DNA of 64,000 bases from Streptomyces endocoffeicus. GTDB lineage: Bacteria; Actinomycetota; Actinomycetes; Streptomycetales; Streptomycetaceae. The stretch covers positions 434,001-498,000 of the forward strand of contig NZ_JAERRG010000003.1 of assembly GCF_016741935.1 (NCBI RefSeq), written 5' to 3'. The notes beneath the pieces were generated by a model that made no database searches, was not told the origin of the DNA, and worked only from the letters and a program-made list of their open reading frames with translations. Numbering within the stretch: position 1 is the stretch's first letter; every line of letters begins with the position of its first letter. Shown piece by piece: positions 1-7,944 of this stretch. A program made the translations under genes and the position numbers.

Positions 1-129
1 CTCATGGCGGGTGTGGAGGGCCCCCTCGAGATGCGTCTCGATCCTGCTGTGCAGCAGTGACAGGGCGCACCAGCTCTGGGCGAGGGGAGTGGCGACGGGG
101 TCCGGTGTGGTCATGGGCGGTGTGGTCAT
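1..129 (-). CDS. MarR-family transcriptional regulator, N-terminal part
   Basis: The first 43 codons of a reverse-strand gene run off the left edge. The ATG at 129 follows a good ribosome site (GGAGG, 8 bases away). After a short Thr/Pro-rich leader the peptide reads AQSWCALSLLHSRIETHLEG, which resembles the dimerisation helix that opens MarR proteins. It lies divergent to an MFS exporter across a short region carrying an inverted repeat, the classic layout of a MarR repressor controlling an efflux operon and itself. The DNA-binding domain is outside the window, so the family call rests on the N-terminal helix and context. Confidence 0.65.
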   Translation of the reverse strand, partial: MTTPPMTTPDPVATPLAQSWCALSLLHSRIETHLEGALHTRHE

Positions 130-220
130 GGGTGCCTCCTGATGCGGGGTGGGGCGGGGCCCGGTCGGGGGCCCGCGGCGGTGACGGTGACGTGATACAC
201 AGCACCAGCAATATAGCGCG

Positions 221-243
221 CTTGCAATTACTGCGTCTGCAAG
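221..243. promoter_or_regulatory. Inverted repeat, candidate MarR operator
   Basis: CTTGCA (221-226) and TGCAAG (238-243) form a perfect 6-bp inverted repeat with an 11-bp spacer. The surrounding stretch (about 200-265) is clearly more AT-rich than its neighbours. It lies between the divergent MarR and MFS starts, so binding here could block both promoters. The size and spacing suit a MarR dimer, but assignment to that regulator is inference. Confidence 0.5.
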
Positions 244-293
244 TATTGTGGTTGCTCGTAAAGGGCGGTAGCAATCACTTGGAGTGAACTTTC

Positions 294-1499
294 ATGCCCA
301 TCGCACTGCTGGCCCTCGCCATCGGGGCCTTTGGGATCGGAACCACCGAGTTCGTGATCATGGGGCTGCTGCCCGAGGTCGCCGGGGACTTCGATGTGTC
401 CATCCCCACCGCCGGATTCCTGGTGACCGGCTACGCGCTCGGCGTCATGGTCGGCGCGCCGCTGATGACCGCGCTCGGTACGAAGATCTCCCGCAAGCAC
501 ATGCTGATGCTGCTGATGGGGCTGTTCGTAGTGGGCAATCTGCTCTCCGCGCTCGCCCCCAGCTTCGGCGTGATGGCCGTGGGACGGATCGTCGCCTCCT
601 TCGCGCACGGCGCGTTCTTCGGCATCGGATCGGTCGTCGCGGCCGACCTGGTCGCGCCCGAGAAGAAGGCCGGAGCCATCTCGATGATGTTCACCGGCCT
701 GACCGTCGCCAACGTCGTCGGCGTGCCGCTCGGCACCTCGATCGGCCAGTCGCTGGGGTGGCGGACCACCTTCTTCATCGTCGCGGGGCTCGGCGTGATC
801 GGCCTGGCGGGCATCGCCAAGCTCGTTCCCGACATCCCCAAGCCAGAGGGTGTGCACCTGATCCATGAGCTGGCAGCCTTCCGCAACGCACAGGTGCTGC
901 TGGCCATGGCGATGACCGTGCTCGGCTTCGGCGGTGTCTTCGCCGCCATCACCTACATCGCGCCGATGATGACCGAGGTCGCGGGCTTCGCGGACTCCTC
1001 CGTCACCTGGCTGCTGGTCCTCTTCGGCCTCGGCATGGTCGGCGGCAACCTCCTCGGTGGCCGGTTCGCCGACCGGGCGCTGATGCCGATGCTGTACGTG
1101 TCGCTGGGCGCCCTCGCGCTGGTCCTCGCCGCGTTCACCTTCACCGCCCACAACAAGATCGCGGCCGCCGTGTCCATCGCTCTGGTCGGCGCCCTGGGCT
1201 TCGCCACCGTGCCCCCGCTGCAGAAGCGGGTGCTGGACTACGCGGCGGGTGCCCCCACCCTCGCCTCCGCCGTCAACATCGGCGCCTTCAACCTGGGCAA
1301 CGCGCTCTCGGCCTGGCTCGGCGGCCTGGTGATCTCGGCCGGACTCGGCTACACCGCGCCCAACTGGGTCGGCGCCATCCTCGCCGGATCCGCCCTGGTC
1401 CTCGCCGTCCTCTCGGCCGCCCTGGAGCGCCGCGACGCCCGCCGCGGCCACGACGGTGCCACCACCGAGCCGGCCCGCGCATTGACCGGCCGGCACTGA
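294..1499 (+). CDS. MFS transporter, DHA1/AraJ-like exporter
   Basis: A 401-residue membrane protein with about twelve hydrophobic segments, the usual length for drug:H+ antiporter-1 MFS proteins. The opening TM1 reads IGAFGIGTTEFVIMGLLPEV, typical of the AraJ/YdhP/chloramphenicol-efflux branch. The loop between TM2 and TM3 carries the MFS signature region (GAPLMTALGTKISRKHML). It probably exports a small organic compound or sugar across the cytoplasmic membrane; the substrate cannot be read. The ATG follows GGAG at a normal distance. The divergent MarR gene and the operator-like repeat suggest ligand-induced expression, and the downstream redox enzymes follow on the same strand. Confidence 0.85.
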   Translation: MPIALLALAIGAFGIGTTEFVIMGLLPEVAGDFDVSIPTAGFLVTGYALGVMVGAPLMTALGTKISRKHMLMLLMGLFVVGNLLSALAPSFGVMAVGRIVASFAHGAFFGIGSVVAADLVAPEKKAGAISMMFTGLTVANVVGVPLGTSIGQSLGWRTTFFIVAGLGVIGLAGIAKLVPDIPKPEGVHLIHELAAFRNAQVLLAMAMTVLGFGGVFAAITYIAPMMTEVAGFADSSVTWLLVLFGLGMVGGNLLGGRFADRALMPMLYVSLGALALVLAAFTFTAHNKIAAAVSIALVGALGFATVPPLQKRVLDYAAGAPTLASAVNIGAFNLGNALSAWLGGLVISAGLGYTAPNWVGAILAGSALVLAVLSAALERRDARRGHDGATTEPARALTGRH

Positions 1500-1525
1500 C
1501 GCCACCCCACACACCTGGCACTGCC

Positions 1526-1602
1526 GCCACCCGGCACCCGGCACCCGCCACCCGCCACCCGGCACCCGGCACCCGCCACCCGCCACCCGGTACCCGGCAC
1601 CC
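1526..1602. repeat. Heptameric tandem repeat, 11 units
   Basis: Eleven consecutive 7-bp units of the form G[G/C][C/T]ACCC, with a higher-order pattern of two GGCACCC then two GCCACCC, seen twice before a GGTACCC variant. It fills most of the gap between the MFS gene and the GlcG-like gene and codes for nothing. Such arrays expand and contract by slippage. It leaves the downstream ribosome site at 1644-1649 intact. Confidence 0.9.
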
Positions 1603-1660
1603 GGCATTGACGCCACCGCACACCGAACAACACCGTCACCATCAAGGAGCCAATCCCGCC

Positions 1661-2086
1661 ATGAGCACCCCCGAGACCGCCGTCGCCCCGCTGACCACCC
1701 AGAACGCCGAGGCCCTCCTCCAGTCCGCCCGCGCCGCCGCCGAGGCGGCCGGGGTGACGGCCGCGATCAGCGTCGTGGACGCCGGTGGCCATCTGCTGGC
1801 CTTCCGGCGCGACGACCGGGCCGTACTGATAGCGGGGGAGACCAGCACCCGTAAGGCGTTCACCGCGCTCCAGCTGGACGCCCCCACCGCGGACCTGGTC
1901 GACGCGGTCCAGCCCGGAGGCGCCTTCCACACCCTGCCCACCGCCCTCGACCGCCCGCTGCTGTTCCTCGCCGGTGGGGTCCCGGTGCACCGCGACGGCC
2001 GGCTGATCGGCGCGATCGGCGTGGGTGGCGGCGCTCCCGAGCAGGACCACGAGATCGCCACCACCGCGGTCGCGACTCTCGGCTGA
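1661..2086 (+). CDS. GlcG/HbpS-family heme-binding-like protein
   Basis: A 141-residue protein of the GlcG/HbpS (DUF336) family. Visible marks are AAISVVDAGGHLLAFRRDD near the N-terminus, the RKAFTAL helix, the GG-V-P segment and IGAIGVGGGAPEQDHEIA near the end, which is the most conserved part of the family. HbpS-type members bind heme or sense redox state; GlcG-type members sit in catabolic operons with unclear roles. No signal peptide is visible, so this one is probably cytoplasmic. The ATG at 1661 with AAGGAG 11 bases upstream is preferred to an in-frame upstream start inside the repeat region. It lies between the exporter and the aldo/keto reductase. Confidence 0.85.
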   Translation: MSTPETAVAPLTTQNAEALLQSARAAAEAAGVTAAISVVDAGGHLLAFRRDDRAVLIAGETSTRKAFTALQLDAPTADLVDAVQPGGAFHTLPTALDRPLLFLAGGVPVHRDGRLIGAIGVGGGAPEQDHEIATTAVATLG

Positions 2087-2135
2087 CACCCCCGAACCAC
2101 AACCACGGAAAACACACGAACCGACGAAGGACACC

Positions 2136-2960
2136 ATGACCTCCGTACCCAACGTCACCCTCCACACCGGCCTCGAGATCCCGCAGCTGGGCTTCGGTGT
2201 GTTCCAGGTGGAGGACGAGCAGACCACCGGCGCGGTGCTCTCCGCCATCGAGGCCGGCTACCGCTCCATCGACACCGCGGCCATCTACGGCAACGAGGCC
2301 GGAGTCGGCCGTGCCCTGGCCGAGTCCGGCGTCTCCCGCGAGGAGCTGTTCCTCACCACCAAGCTGTGGAACGCCGACCAGGGGTACGACTCCACCCTCA
2401 CGGCCTTCGACGCCAGCCTGGCCAAGCTGGGCACCGACTATGTGGACCTCTACCTGATCCACTGGCCCACCCCGGCCCGCGACCGCTACCTGGACACCTG
2501 GCGCGCCCTGGAGAAGCTGCTGGCCGACGGCCGCACCCGCGCCATCGGCGTGTCCAACTTCCAGCCCGCCCATCTGGGGCGGCTGCTGGACCACAGCGGT
2601 GTGGTCCCGGTCATCAACCAGGTCGAGCTGCACCCCTACCTCCAGCAGGGAGAGCTGCGGGCCTTCCACACCCAGCACAACATCGCCACCGAGGCGTGGA
2701 GCCCGCTGGCCCAGGGCGCCCTGCTCCAGGACCCCGCCCTCGCCGCGATAGCGCGGCGGCACGGCAAGACGCCCGCCCAGGTGGTGCTGCGCTGGCACCT
2801 TCAGCTGGGGAACGTCGTGATCCCCAAGTCCGTTACCCCCGCCCGTATCCGGGAGAACATCGACGTCTTCGGCTTCACCCTCACCTCTGAGGACATCGAG
2901 GCGATCAACGCCCTGGACCGTGGGGAGCGCACCGGGCCGGACCCCGACACCCTCAACTGA
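2136..2960 (+). CDS. Aldo/keto reductase, 2,5-diketogluconate-reductase type
   Basis: A 274-residue NADPH-dependent aldo/keto reductase with the compact length of the bacterial 2,5-diketo-D-gluconate reductase branch. All four catalytic residues are visible: Asp and Tyr in SIDTAAIYGNE, Lys in FLTTKLWN and His in YLIHWPTP. The cofactor-binding segment VVIPKSVTPARIREN is intact. It would reduce a carbonyl or small keto-sugar in the cytoplasm. The ATG at 2136 follows GAAGGA and begins with the usual family lead-in (VTLHTGLEIPQLGFG). It is co-directional with the GlcG-like gene 49 bases upstream and is followed by a strong hairpin, so it probably ends this operon. Confidence 0.9.
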   Translation: MTSVPNVTLHTGLEIPQLGFGVFQVEDEQTTGAVLSAIEAGYRSIDTAAIYGNEAGVGRALAESGVSREELFLTTKLWNADQGYDSTLTAFDASLAKLGTDYVDLYLIHWPTPARDRYLDTWRALEKLLADGRTRAIGVSNFQPAHLGRLLDHSGVVPVINQVELHPYLQQGELRAFHTQHNIATEAWSPLAQGALLQDPALAAIARRHGKTPAQVVLRWHLQLGNVVIPKSVTPARIRENIDVFGFTLTSEDIEAINALDRGERTGPDPDTLN

Positions 2961-2978
2961 CCCCGCCCCCCCACTCGA

Positions 2979-3023
2979 CCGCGCCGCCGCGGCCGTGCTG
3001 ATCAGTCGGCCGCAGCGGCGCGG
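2979..3023 (+). terminator. Strong hairpin after the aldo/keto reductase
   Basis: CCGCGCCGC (2979-2987) pairs with GCGGCGCGG (3015-3023), and inside it GCGGCCG (2989-2995) pairs with CGGCCGC (3007-3013). The result is a 16-bp stem with one internal mismatch and an 11-base loop. It starts 19 bases after the stop codon. No long T-run follows, which is common for actinobacterial terminators. Confidence 0.7.
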
Positions 3024-3070
3024 CTCGCTTTGGCCCCCGTTTCCCCTCTCCTGGAAGCCGTCTTCGCGTC

Positions 3071-4084
3071 ATGTCCACTGCCCTCAGCCGCCTGACCCAC
3101 CCCGGCGGCCACCTCACCCTCGGCCTGGAACTCCCCCTGGACAACGACTGGGGGCAGTCCCGGCTGGCCGCCGACCGGAAGGCGGGCCGCCCGTTCGGCG
3201 TGCCGTCCCTCGACGCACACGCCCAACTCGCCCGCCTCGCCGACCGGTCCGGATTCGCCGCCCTGTGGGTCCGTGACGTCCCGCTGTACGACCCGGTGAA
3301 CTTCGGCGACGCCGGGTCGGTGTTCGAGACCTTCACCCATCTGGGACATCTCGCGGCGATCACCGAACGCGCCGTCCTCGGCACCGCGGCCGTCGTTCTG
3401 CCACTGCGCAGGCCACTTCTGGTCGCCAAGGCGGCGGCGACCGTGGACGTCCTGTCCGGCGGGCGCTTCATCCTCGGCCTGGCCAGTGGTGACCGTCCGG
3501 TCGAATACCCGCTCTTCGGCGTCGAGTTCACCACCCGCGCCGAGACCTTCCGCACCGGCGTCGAGGTGCTGCGCACCGCCTGGGCCACCCCGCCCACCGG
3601 CCAGGGGCTGGACCTGCCCCAGCTCGGCCTCACCCCCGACCGGCAACTCGACGTCCTGCCCAAGCCCACCGACGGGACCATCCCGATCGCGGTCGCGGGC
3701 AACGCCCAGCAGAGCCCGGAGTGGATCGCGGAACACGTGGACGCGAGCCTCAACTACCCCCGCGACCTCGGAGCGCTCCGCCTGAAGACGGAGCAGTGGC
3801 GGCGGCTGACGGCCGACCGCCCCAAGCCCTATCTGACCCCCATGATGCTCGACCTGCTGCCCGACCCCGCGGCCCCCGCCACCACCATCCGGCTCGGCCT
3901 GCGCACCGGCCGGGAGGGCCTCGTGGAGCACCTGGAGAAGATGTCCGCCCTCGGTGTCGCCCATGTCGCGTTCAACCTGCGGCCGAACGACCGCCCCGTC
4001 GAGGACGTACTGGCCGAACTCGCCGACCACGTACTGCCGCACTTTCCCTCGCCCGTCGCCGCCGAGGGGCTTGCGGCGGGGTAG
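3071..4084 (+). CDS. LLM-class flavin oxidoreductase (BA3436-like)
   Basis: A 337-residue luciferase-like monooxygenase-fold protein. It opens with HLTLGLELPLDNDW and continues with FAALWVRDVPLYDP, the ILGLASGDRPVEYP segment typical of LLM flavoproteins, and IPIAVAGNAQQSPEWIAEH. This pattern resembles the BA3436-type branch of luciferase-type oxidoreductases, whose substrates are mostly unknown. It should use reduced flavin (FMN or F420) in the cytoplasm. The ATG at 3071 has only a weak, distant ribosome site. A hairpin separates it from the previous operon, so it may have its own promoter. Confidence 0.8.
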   Translation: MSTALSRLTHPGGHLTLGLELPLDNDWGQSRLAADRKAGRPFGVPSLDAHAQLARLADRSGFAALWVRDVPLYDPVNFGDAGSVFETFTHLGHLAAITERAVLGTAAVVLPLRRPLLVAKAAATVDVLSGGRFILGLASGDRPVEYPLFGVEFTTRAETFRTGVEVLRTAWATPPTGQGLDLPQLGLTPDRQLDVLPKPTDGTIPIAVAGNAQQSPEWIAEHVDASLNYPRDLGALRLKTEQWRRLTADRPKPYLTPMMLDLLPDPAAPATTIRLGLRTGREGLVEHLEKMSALGVAHVAFNLRPNDRPVEDVLAELADHVLPHFPSPVAAEGLAAG

Positions 4085-4108
4085 CTCGCCACATTCGTTT
4101 GTCCCGTG

Positions 4109-4140
4109 CAGTAGACACAGCGTTCATCTCATGAGAAAAA
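4109..4140 (+). promoter_or_regulatory. Promoter/operator copy P1, before the CUT2 ABC operon
   Basis: A 32-bp segment with TAGACA (4112-4117), 13 bases, then ATGAGAAAAA. It contains the palindrome TCTCATGAGA at 4127-4136. It matches the segment in front of the lactonase operon (11870-11901, read on the reverse strand) at 19 of 32 positions with identical spacing. It lies 91 bases before the ABC ATPase start, so it probably contains or overlaps the promoter of this importer operon and ties it to locus 1 regulation. Confidence 0.55.
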
Positions 4141-4231
4141 AGGTCCCAGCCTGGGCCCCGCGAGGCCATGGGCAGCAGTGATCGGCCTTCTCGACGAGGA
4201 GTGACGTGGCTAGCGCAAGGGAGCAGTCGAA

Positions 4232-5791
4232 GTGAGCAGCATGGGCGCGGTCGCGTCCTCGGTATCCGCGTCACCGCCGCCGAGGACGGTCACCTTCACC
4301 CTGGACGGGGTCGGCAAGGTCTACCCCGGTGTCATCGCCGTCTCCGATGTCACCCTGAGCGGCTACGCGGGCGAGGTGCTCGCCATCTGCGGTGCGAACG
4401 GCGCAGGCAAGTCGACGCTGACCAAACTGCTCGCCGGTCAGGAGCGCCCCACCAGTGGGCGGGTGATCGTGGACGGATACGACGGCGAGATCACCACACC
4501 CTCCGCGGCCCTGGACGCCGGAGTGCTCCTCATGCACCAGGAGCCGGTCATCGTCGACACCTTCAGCGTCCAGGAGAACGTCTGGCTGACCGGCCTCAGC
4601 GCGGCGGGCCGCCGCAGGCCGTGGCAGCTCGTCGGGGGGCGCGACCGCGCGGAGCGCACGCGCGCCGCCCTCGGCGTGGTCGGGATGCGCGAGGTGGACC
4701 TCGCCATGCCGGCCGGACGGCTCGGCCCCGGTCCCCGTCAGATGGTGGCGCTCAGCAGGTCCCAGGTGAACGAGCACCGTGTGCTGCTGCTGGACGAGAC
4801 CACCGCCTCCACCACCGAGGAGCACTTCAAGGACGTCGAGGCACTGGTGCGCAAGGAGCGCGAAGCCGGTGCCACGGTCGTCTTCGTCTCGCACCGCATG
4901 CCGGAGGTGTTCGCGCTCGCCGACCGCATCGCGGTCATGCGCAACGGCTCCCTCGTCGATGTGGTCGACACCGCGGACACCACACCCGACGAGATCATGA
5001 CGCTCATGATCGGCGAGGCCGTCATGGCCCTCGAGCCGCCCGAGCCGGTGGCCGCGGCGGACGCCCCCACTCTGCTGGAGGTGCGGGACGTGTCCTCGGG
5101 ATCGGCGTCCGGCATCTCCTTCTCGGTGCGGGAAGGCGAGATCGTCGGCGTCTACGGACTGGTCGGCAGCGGGCGCAGCTCGCTCGCCCGGTCCATCTCG
5201 GGCCACCAGCACCGCGACACCGGCACCGTACGGGTGCGCGGCCATGAGGTGACCCCGCGCTCACCGCGGGCCGCCCTGCGCCAGGGGATCGCCTACCTCA
5301 GCGAGGACCGCAGGCGCGAGGGGTTCGTCAAGGACTTCGACAATGCCACCAACCTCACGCTGAGCACGCTGGGCGCGTTCTCCACCCGCGGAGTGATGCA
5401 CACCCGCCGGGAGCGCCGCCGGGTGGCGCGGCTGGTCTCCGACTTCGGGATCAAGGGTGGCGCCGACCAGCTGACCAGCTCGCTCTCCGGTGGCAACCAG
5501 CAGAAGGTGTGCATCGCCAAGGCGCTCGAGAGCGAGCCCGACGTCGTCGTGCTGGACGAACCGACCAAGGGCATCGACGTCGGTGCCCGGCTGAACATCT
5601 ATCAGATCGTGCGGGGCCTCATCGAGCGGCGCAAGGCGGTCGTGGTCGTCACCAGCGAGGCCGAAGAGGCCCTGGCCCTGTGCAACCGGGTGATCGTGCT
5701 GCGCGACGGCGTCATCGCCGGCGAGTTCGTCTCGAAGAGCAGCACCACCGACGACCTGACCCGTACCGCCCTCGGAGGAGAAGTCCAGTGA
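4232..5791 (+). CDS. CUT2-type sugar ABC importer, tandem ATPase (RbsA/MglA-like)
   Basis: A 519-residue protein with two ABC cassettes, the architecture of RbsA, MglA, XylG and AraG. The first cassette has Walker A GANGAGKST (residues 54-62) and a Walker B ending LLLDE, but its signature is degenerate (LGPGPRQ instead of LSxGxxQ) and DEP becomes DET. The second has the expected relaxed Walker A (GLVGSGRSS), a perfect LSGGNQQKV signature and LDEPTKGIDVGA. In this family one composite site is normally impaired; here the signature loss is in domain 1. The GTG start at 4232 follows AAGGGAG. The stop overlaps the permease start (GTGA), so the two are translationally coupled. Confidence 0.92.
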   Translation: MSSMGAVASSVSASPPPRTVTFTLDGVGKVYPGVIAVSDVTLSGYAGEVLAICGANGAGKSTLTKLLAGQERPTSGRVIVDGYDGEITTPSAALDAGVLLMHQEPVIVDTFSVQENVWLTGLSAAGRRRPWQLVGGRDRAERTRAALGVVGMREVDLAMPAGRLGPGPRQMVALSRSQVNEHRVLLLDETTASTTEEHFKDVEALVRKEREAGATVVFVSHRMPEVFALADRIAVMRNGSLVDVVDTADTTPDEIMTLMIGEAVMALEPPEPVAAADAPTLLEVRDVSSGSASGISFSVREGEIVGVYGLVGSGRSSLARSISGHQHRDTGTVRVRGHEVTPRSPRAALRQGIAYLSEDRRREGFVKDFDNATNLTLSTLGAFSTRGVMHTRRERRRVARLVSDFGIKGGADQLTSSLSGGNQQKVCIAKALESEPDVVVLDEPTKGIDVGARLNIYQIVRGLIERRKAVVVVTSEAEEALALCNRVIVLRDGVIAGEFVSKSSTTDDLTRTALGGEVQ

Positions 5792-6825
5792 GCCACGACA
5801 CCGCGACCAGGACGGCCGCCGCACCAGCCGCGGACGGTGAGGGGACGGCGCCCGCCCACGGCCTGACGCTTCGCCGGGCCGGGCAGTGGGCGAGGGAGCA
5901 GTACCCGCTCTACATCCTCATCGCCCTGCTGATCTTCGCGGGCCTCACCTCCGACGCCTTCTTCTCCTCGTACAACGTGTCCAACCTGCTGCTGCAGGTC
6001 TCGGTGATCGGCATCGTGACCCTCGCGCAGTTCCTCATCGTGCTCACCGGTGGCATCGACATCTCCGTCGGCGCGGTCGCCGGGCTCGCCGGGGTGCTCT
6101 CCGCCGGTCTCTTCGGCGGCGGGAACACATTGCTCGCCGTGGCGGTGGCGATCGTGCTGGGCGGCGCCATCGGCGTCTTCAACGGCTATCTCATCGCCTA
6201 CCGCGGGCTCGAGGCCTTCATCGTGACCCTCGGCATGCTCGCGCTGGGCCGCGGGCTGGTCTACGCCTACACCGAGGGCCAGCCGATCAGCCCCCACGCC
6301 GCGGACTTCCGCACCATCGCCACGACGGCGATCGGCGGCGTCCCCGTGCTCGGCATCGTATGGATCGTGCTCGCGATGGCCATGGCCTTCCTCACCCGCC
6401 GCACCGTGTTCGGGCGCCGGGTGTACGCGCTCGGCAGCAGCAAGGAGGCCGCCCACGCCGCGGGTGTGCCGGTGAAGGCCACCATGATCACGGTGTATGT
6501 GATCGCCGGTGTGCTGGTCGGCTTCGCGGGCTTCCTGCTCGCCGCCCGCATCGGCGCGGCCACTCCGACCGGAGGGGACAACTACGAGATCGACTCGATC
6601 GCGGCGGTGGTCATCGGCGGTGCCAGCCTCGTGGGCGGCCGCGGCCGGGTGCTCGGCGCGTTCCTGGGCACGCTCATCTTCGGCGTGATCTCCAACCTGC
6701 TGGTGCTGCTCAACGTGTCCACGTTTCTGCAGGACGCCTTCCGCGGGGCCCTGATCATCTTCGCGATGGTCCTCACCACCGTCCAGTTCACCCGGCGCCG
6801 TCGGCAGAAGACCGCACACTCCTGA
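5788..6825 (+). CDS. CUT2-type sugar ABC importer, permease (RbsC-like)
   Basis: A 345-residue membrane protein with about ten hydrophobic segments and a hydrophilic N-terminal tail of some 35 residues. Family marks are LTGGIDISVGAVAGLAGVLS near the second and third segments and IAAVVIGGASLVGGRGRVLG in the C-terminal half, both hallmarks of RbsC/XylH/AraH permeases. It forms the channel for a monosaccharide or polyol. The GTG start at 5788 lies inside the ATPase stop and has a strong CGGAGGAG site. It is the middle gene of the ATPase-permease-binding protein operon. Confidence 0.93.
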   Translation: MSHDTATRTAAAPAADGEGTAPAHGLTLRRAGQWAREQYPLYILIALLIFAGLTSDAFFSSYNVSNLLLQVSVIGIVTLAQFLIVLTGGIDISVGAVAGLAGVLSAGLFGGGNTLLAVAVAIVLGGAIGVFNGYLIAYRGLEAFIVTLGMLALGRGLVYAYTEGQPISPHAADFRTIATTAIGGVPVLGIVWIVLAMAMAFLTRRTVFGRRVYALGSSKEAAHAAGVPVKATMITVYVIAGVLVGFAGFLLAARIGAATPTGGDNYEIDSIAAVVIGGASLVGGRGRVLGAFLGTLIFGVISNLLVLLNVSTFLQDAFRGALIIFAMVLTTVQFTRRRRQKTAHS

Positions 6826-6861
6826 GCCCGGCGCATGACCAGACACGACACGGAGATCTGC

Positions 6862-7872
6862 ATGACAACCATGCGACGGGGCCCGCTCGCCGCGCTGTCC
6901 GCGGCGGCGCTGGTCCTGGCCGGCTGTACGACCATCGGCGGCAAGGCGTCCTCGGGCGGCCCCAGGGAGGCCAAGAAGCCCACCGATGTCACGATCGGAT
7001 TCTCCCAGCGGCAGCTGGACGCGCCCTACTTCGCGGCCATGGTCGACGCGGCCAGGAAGCAGGCCGGGAAGCGGGGTTTCCACCTGGAGGTGCAGAACGC
7101 CGACGGGGACGCCGTCACCCAGCTGAACCAGGCCCAGACCCTGGTGGCGCAGGGCATCGACGTCCTCGTGGTCGACGCGATGAGCCCGAAGACGCAGAAG
7201 GTGCAGCTGAAGGACGTGGCGGGGGAGGTGCCGCTGGTCTTCGTGGACACCGGTATCGAGGGGGTCGGTGTCACTGCCGTCTCCTCCGACAACTACGCGA
7301 TCGGCAAGCTCTCGGGCCGGCTCGCGGCCAAGCGGTTCCACCGTGGCTCGACGATCAGCCTGGCCGTCCTCAACGGCGGCCCGGACGACGAGATCGTCGG
7401 CCCCGACCGCCAGCGGGGATTCCTCGACGGTCTGCGCGCCGGTGGCGTCAGGTATCACATCGTGGCCAGAACTCCCGCGAACTACTCCCAGGACGCCGCG
7501 GTACCGGCCACCGAGTCGATCCTCGCCGCACACCGGAACGTGGACCTGATCGTGGGCCTCAACGACTCGATGACGCTCGGAGCCCTCAGCACCCTGCGCG
7601 ACAAGGGCAACAAGAAGACGCTGGTCGCCGCGGCGGCGGACGGGCAGAAGCAGGCGCTCCAGGAGATCAGGGCGGGCGGGTGCGACGGCCGGTACATCTC
7701 CACGGGCCTGAACTCGCCGAAGCTGGCCGCCGACCTCGCCTTCGACCTCGCGCTGCGGATCGGCACCGGCGAAGTGGCGCCCAAGGACATCGAGAAGCAG
7801 CGCTACACCAAGGCCGCGGGCATCGACTGCGAGAACGTGGACGACTTCCTCGACCCGCACTCCGTGTTCTGA
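6862..7872 (+). CDS. Sugar-binding lipoprotein of the first CUT2 importer
   Basis: A 336-residue periplasmic-binding-protein-like lipoprotein. The signal peptide MTTMRRGPLAALSAAALVLAGC has a lipobox (LAGC) with the lipidated cysteine at residue 22. The mature part follows the RbsB/LacI sugar-binding fold: TIGFSQRQLDAPYFAAM at the start, QGIDVLVVDAMSP, and VDLIVGLNDSMTLGAL in the second lobe. It would sit on the outer face of the membrane and deliver the sugar to the permease. The ATG at 6862 follows CGGAG; an in-frame ATG at 6835 lacks one. The operon ends in a strong hairpin 11 bases later. Confidence 0.92.
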   Translation: MTTMRRGPLAALSAAALVLAGCTTIGGKASSGGPREAKKPTDVTIGFSQRQLDAPYFAAMVDAARKQAGKRGFHLEVQNADGDAVTQLNQAQTLVAQGIDVLVVDAMSPKTQKVQLKDVAGEVPLVFVDTGIEGVGVTAVSSDNYAIGKLSGRLAAKRFHRGSTISLAVLNGGPDDEIVGPDRQRGFLDGLRAGGVRYHIVARTPANYSQDAAVPATESILAAHRNVDLIVGLNDSMTLGALSTLRDKGNKKTLVAAAADGQKQALQEIRAGGCDGRYISTGLNSPKLAADLAFDLALRIGTGEVAPKDIEKQRYTKAAGIDCENVDDFLDPHSVF

Positions 7873-7883
7873 GCCGGGGCCGC

Positions 7884-7935
7884 GCGCATACGGCGGGGGC
7901 CGGAATCGTGAGATTCCGGCCCCCGCCGTATGCGC
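7884..7935. terminator. 24-bp perfect hairpin between convergent operons
   Basis: Two perfectly complementary 24-base arms (7884-7907 and 7912-7935) enclose a GTGA tetraloop. It lies between the stop of the ABC binding-protein gene and the stop of the convergent SDR gene, 9 bases from the latter. By symmetry it should terminate transcription from both sides. Confidence 0.92.
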
Positions 7936-7944
7936 TGCGATGGG

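Noticed and set aside
1526..1602. Telomere-type or replication-origin repeat
   Set aside because: The heptamers are GC-rich, internal and short, with no DnaA-like boxes or terminal palindromes.
228..1616. Long reverse-strand open frame opposite the MFS exporter
   Set aside because: It is a high-GC shadow: low-complexity Gly/Glu/Arg/Asp sequence with no family motif, opposite a clear membrane protein.
5602..7860. Reverse-strand open frame of about 750 codons opposite the first ABC importer
   Set aside because: The composition (His/Arg/Gly/Asp-rich) is typical of antisense frames in high-GC DNA, and it covers three genes with solid family motifs.
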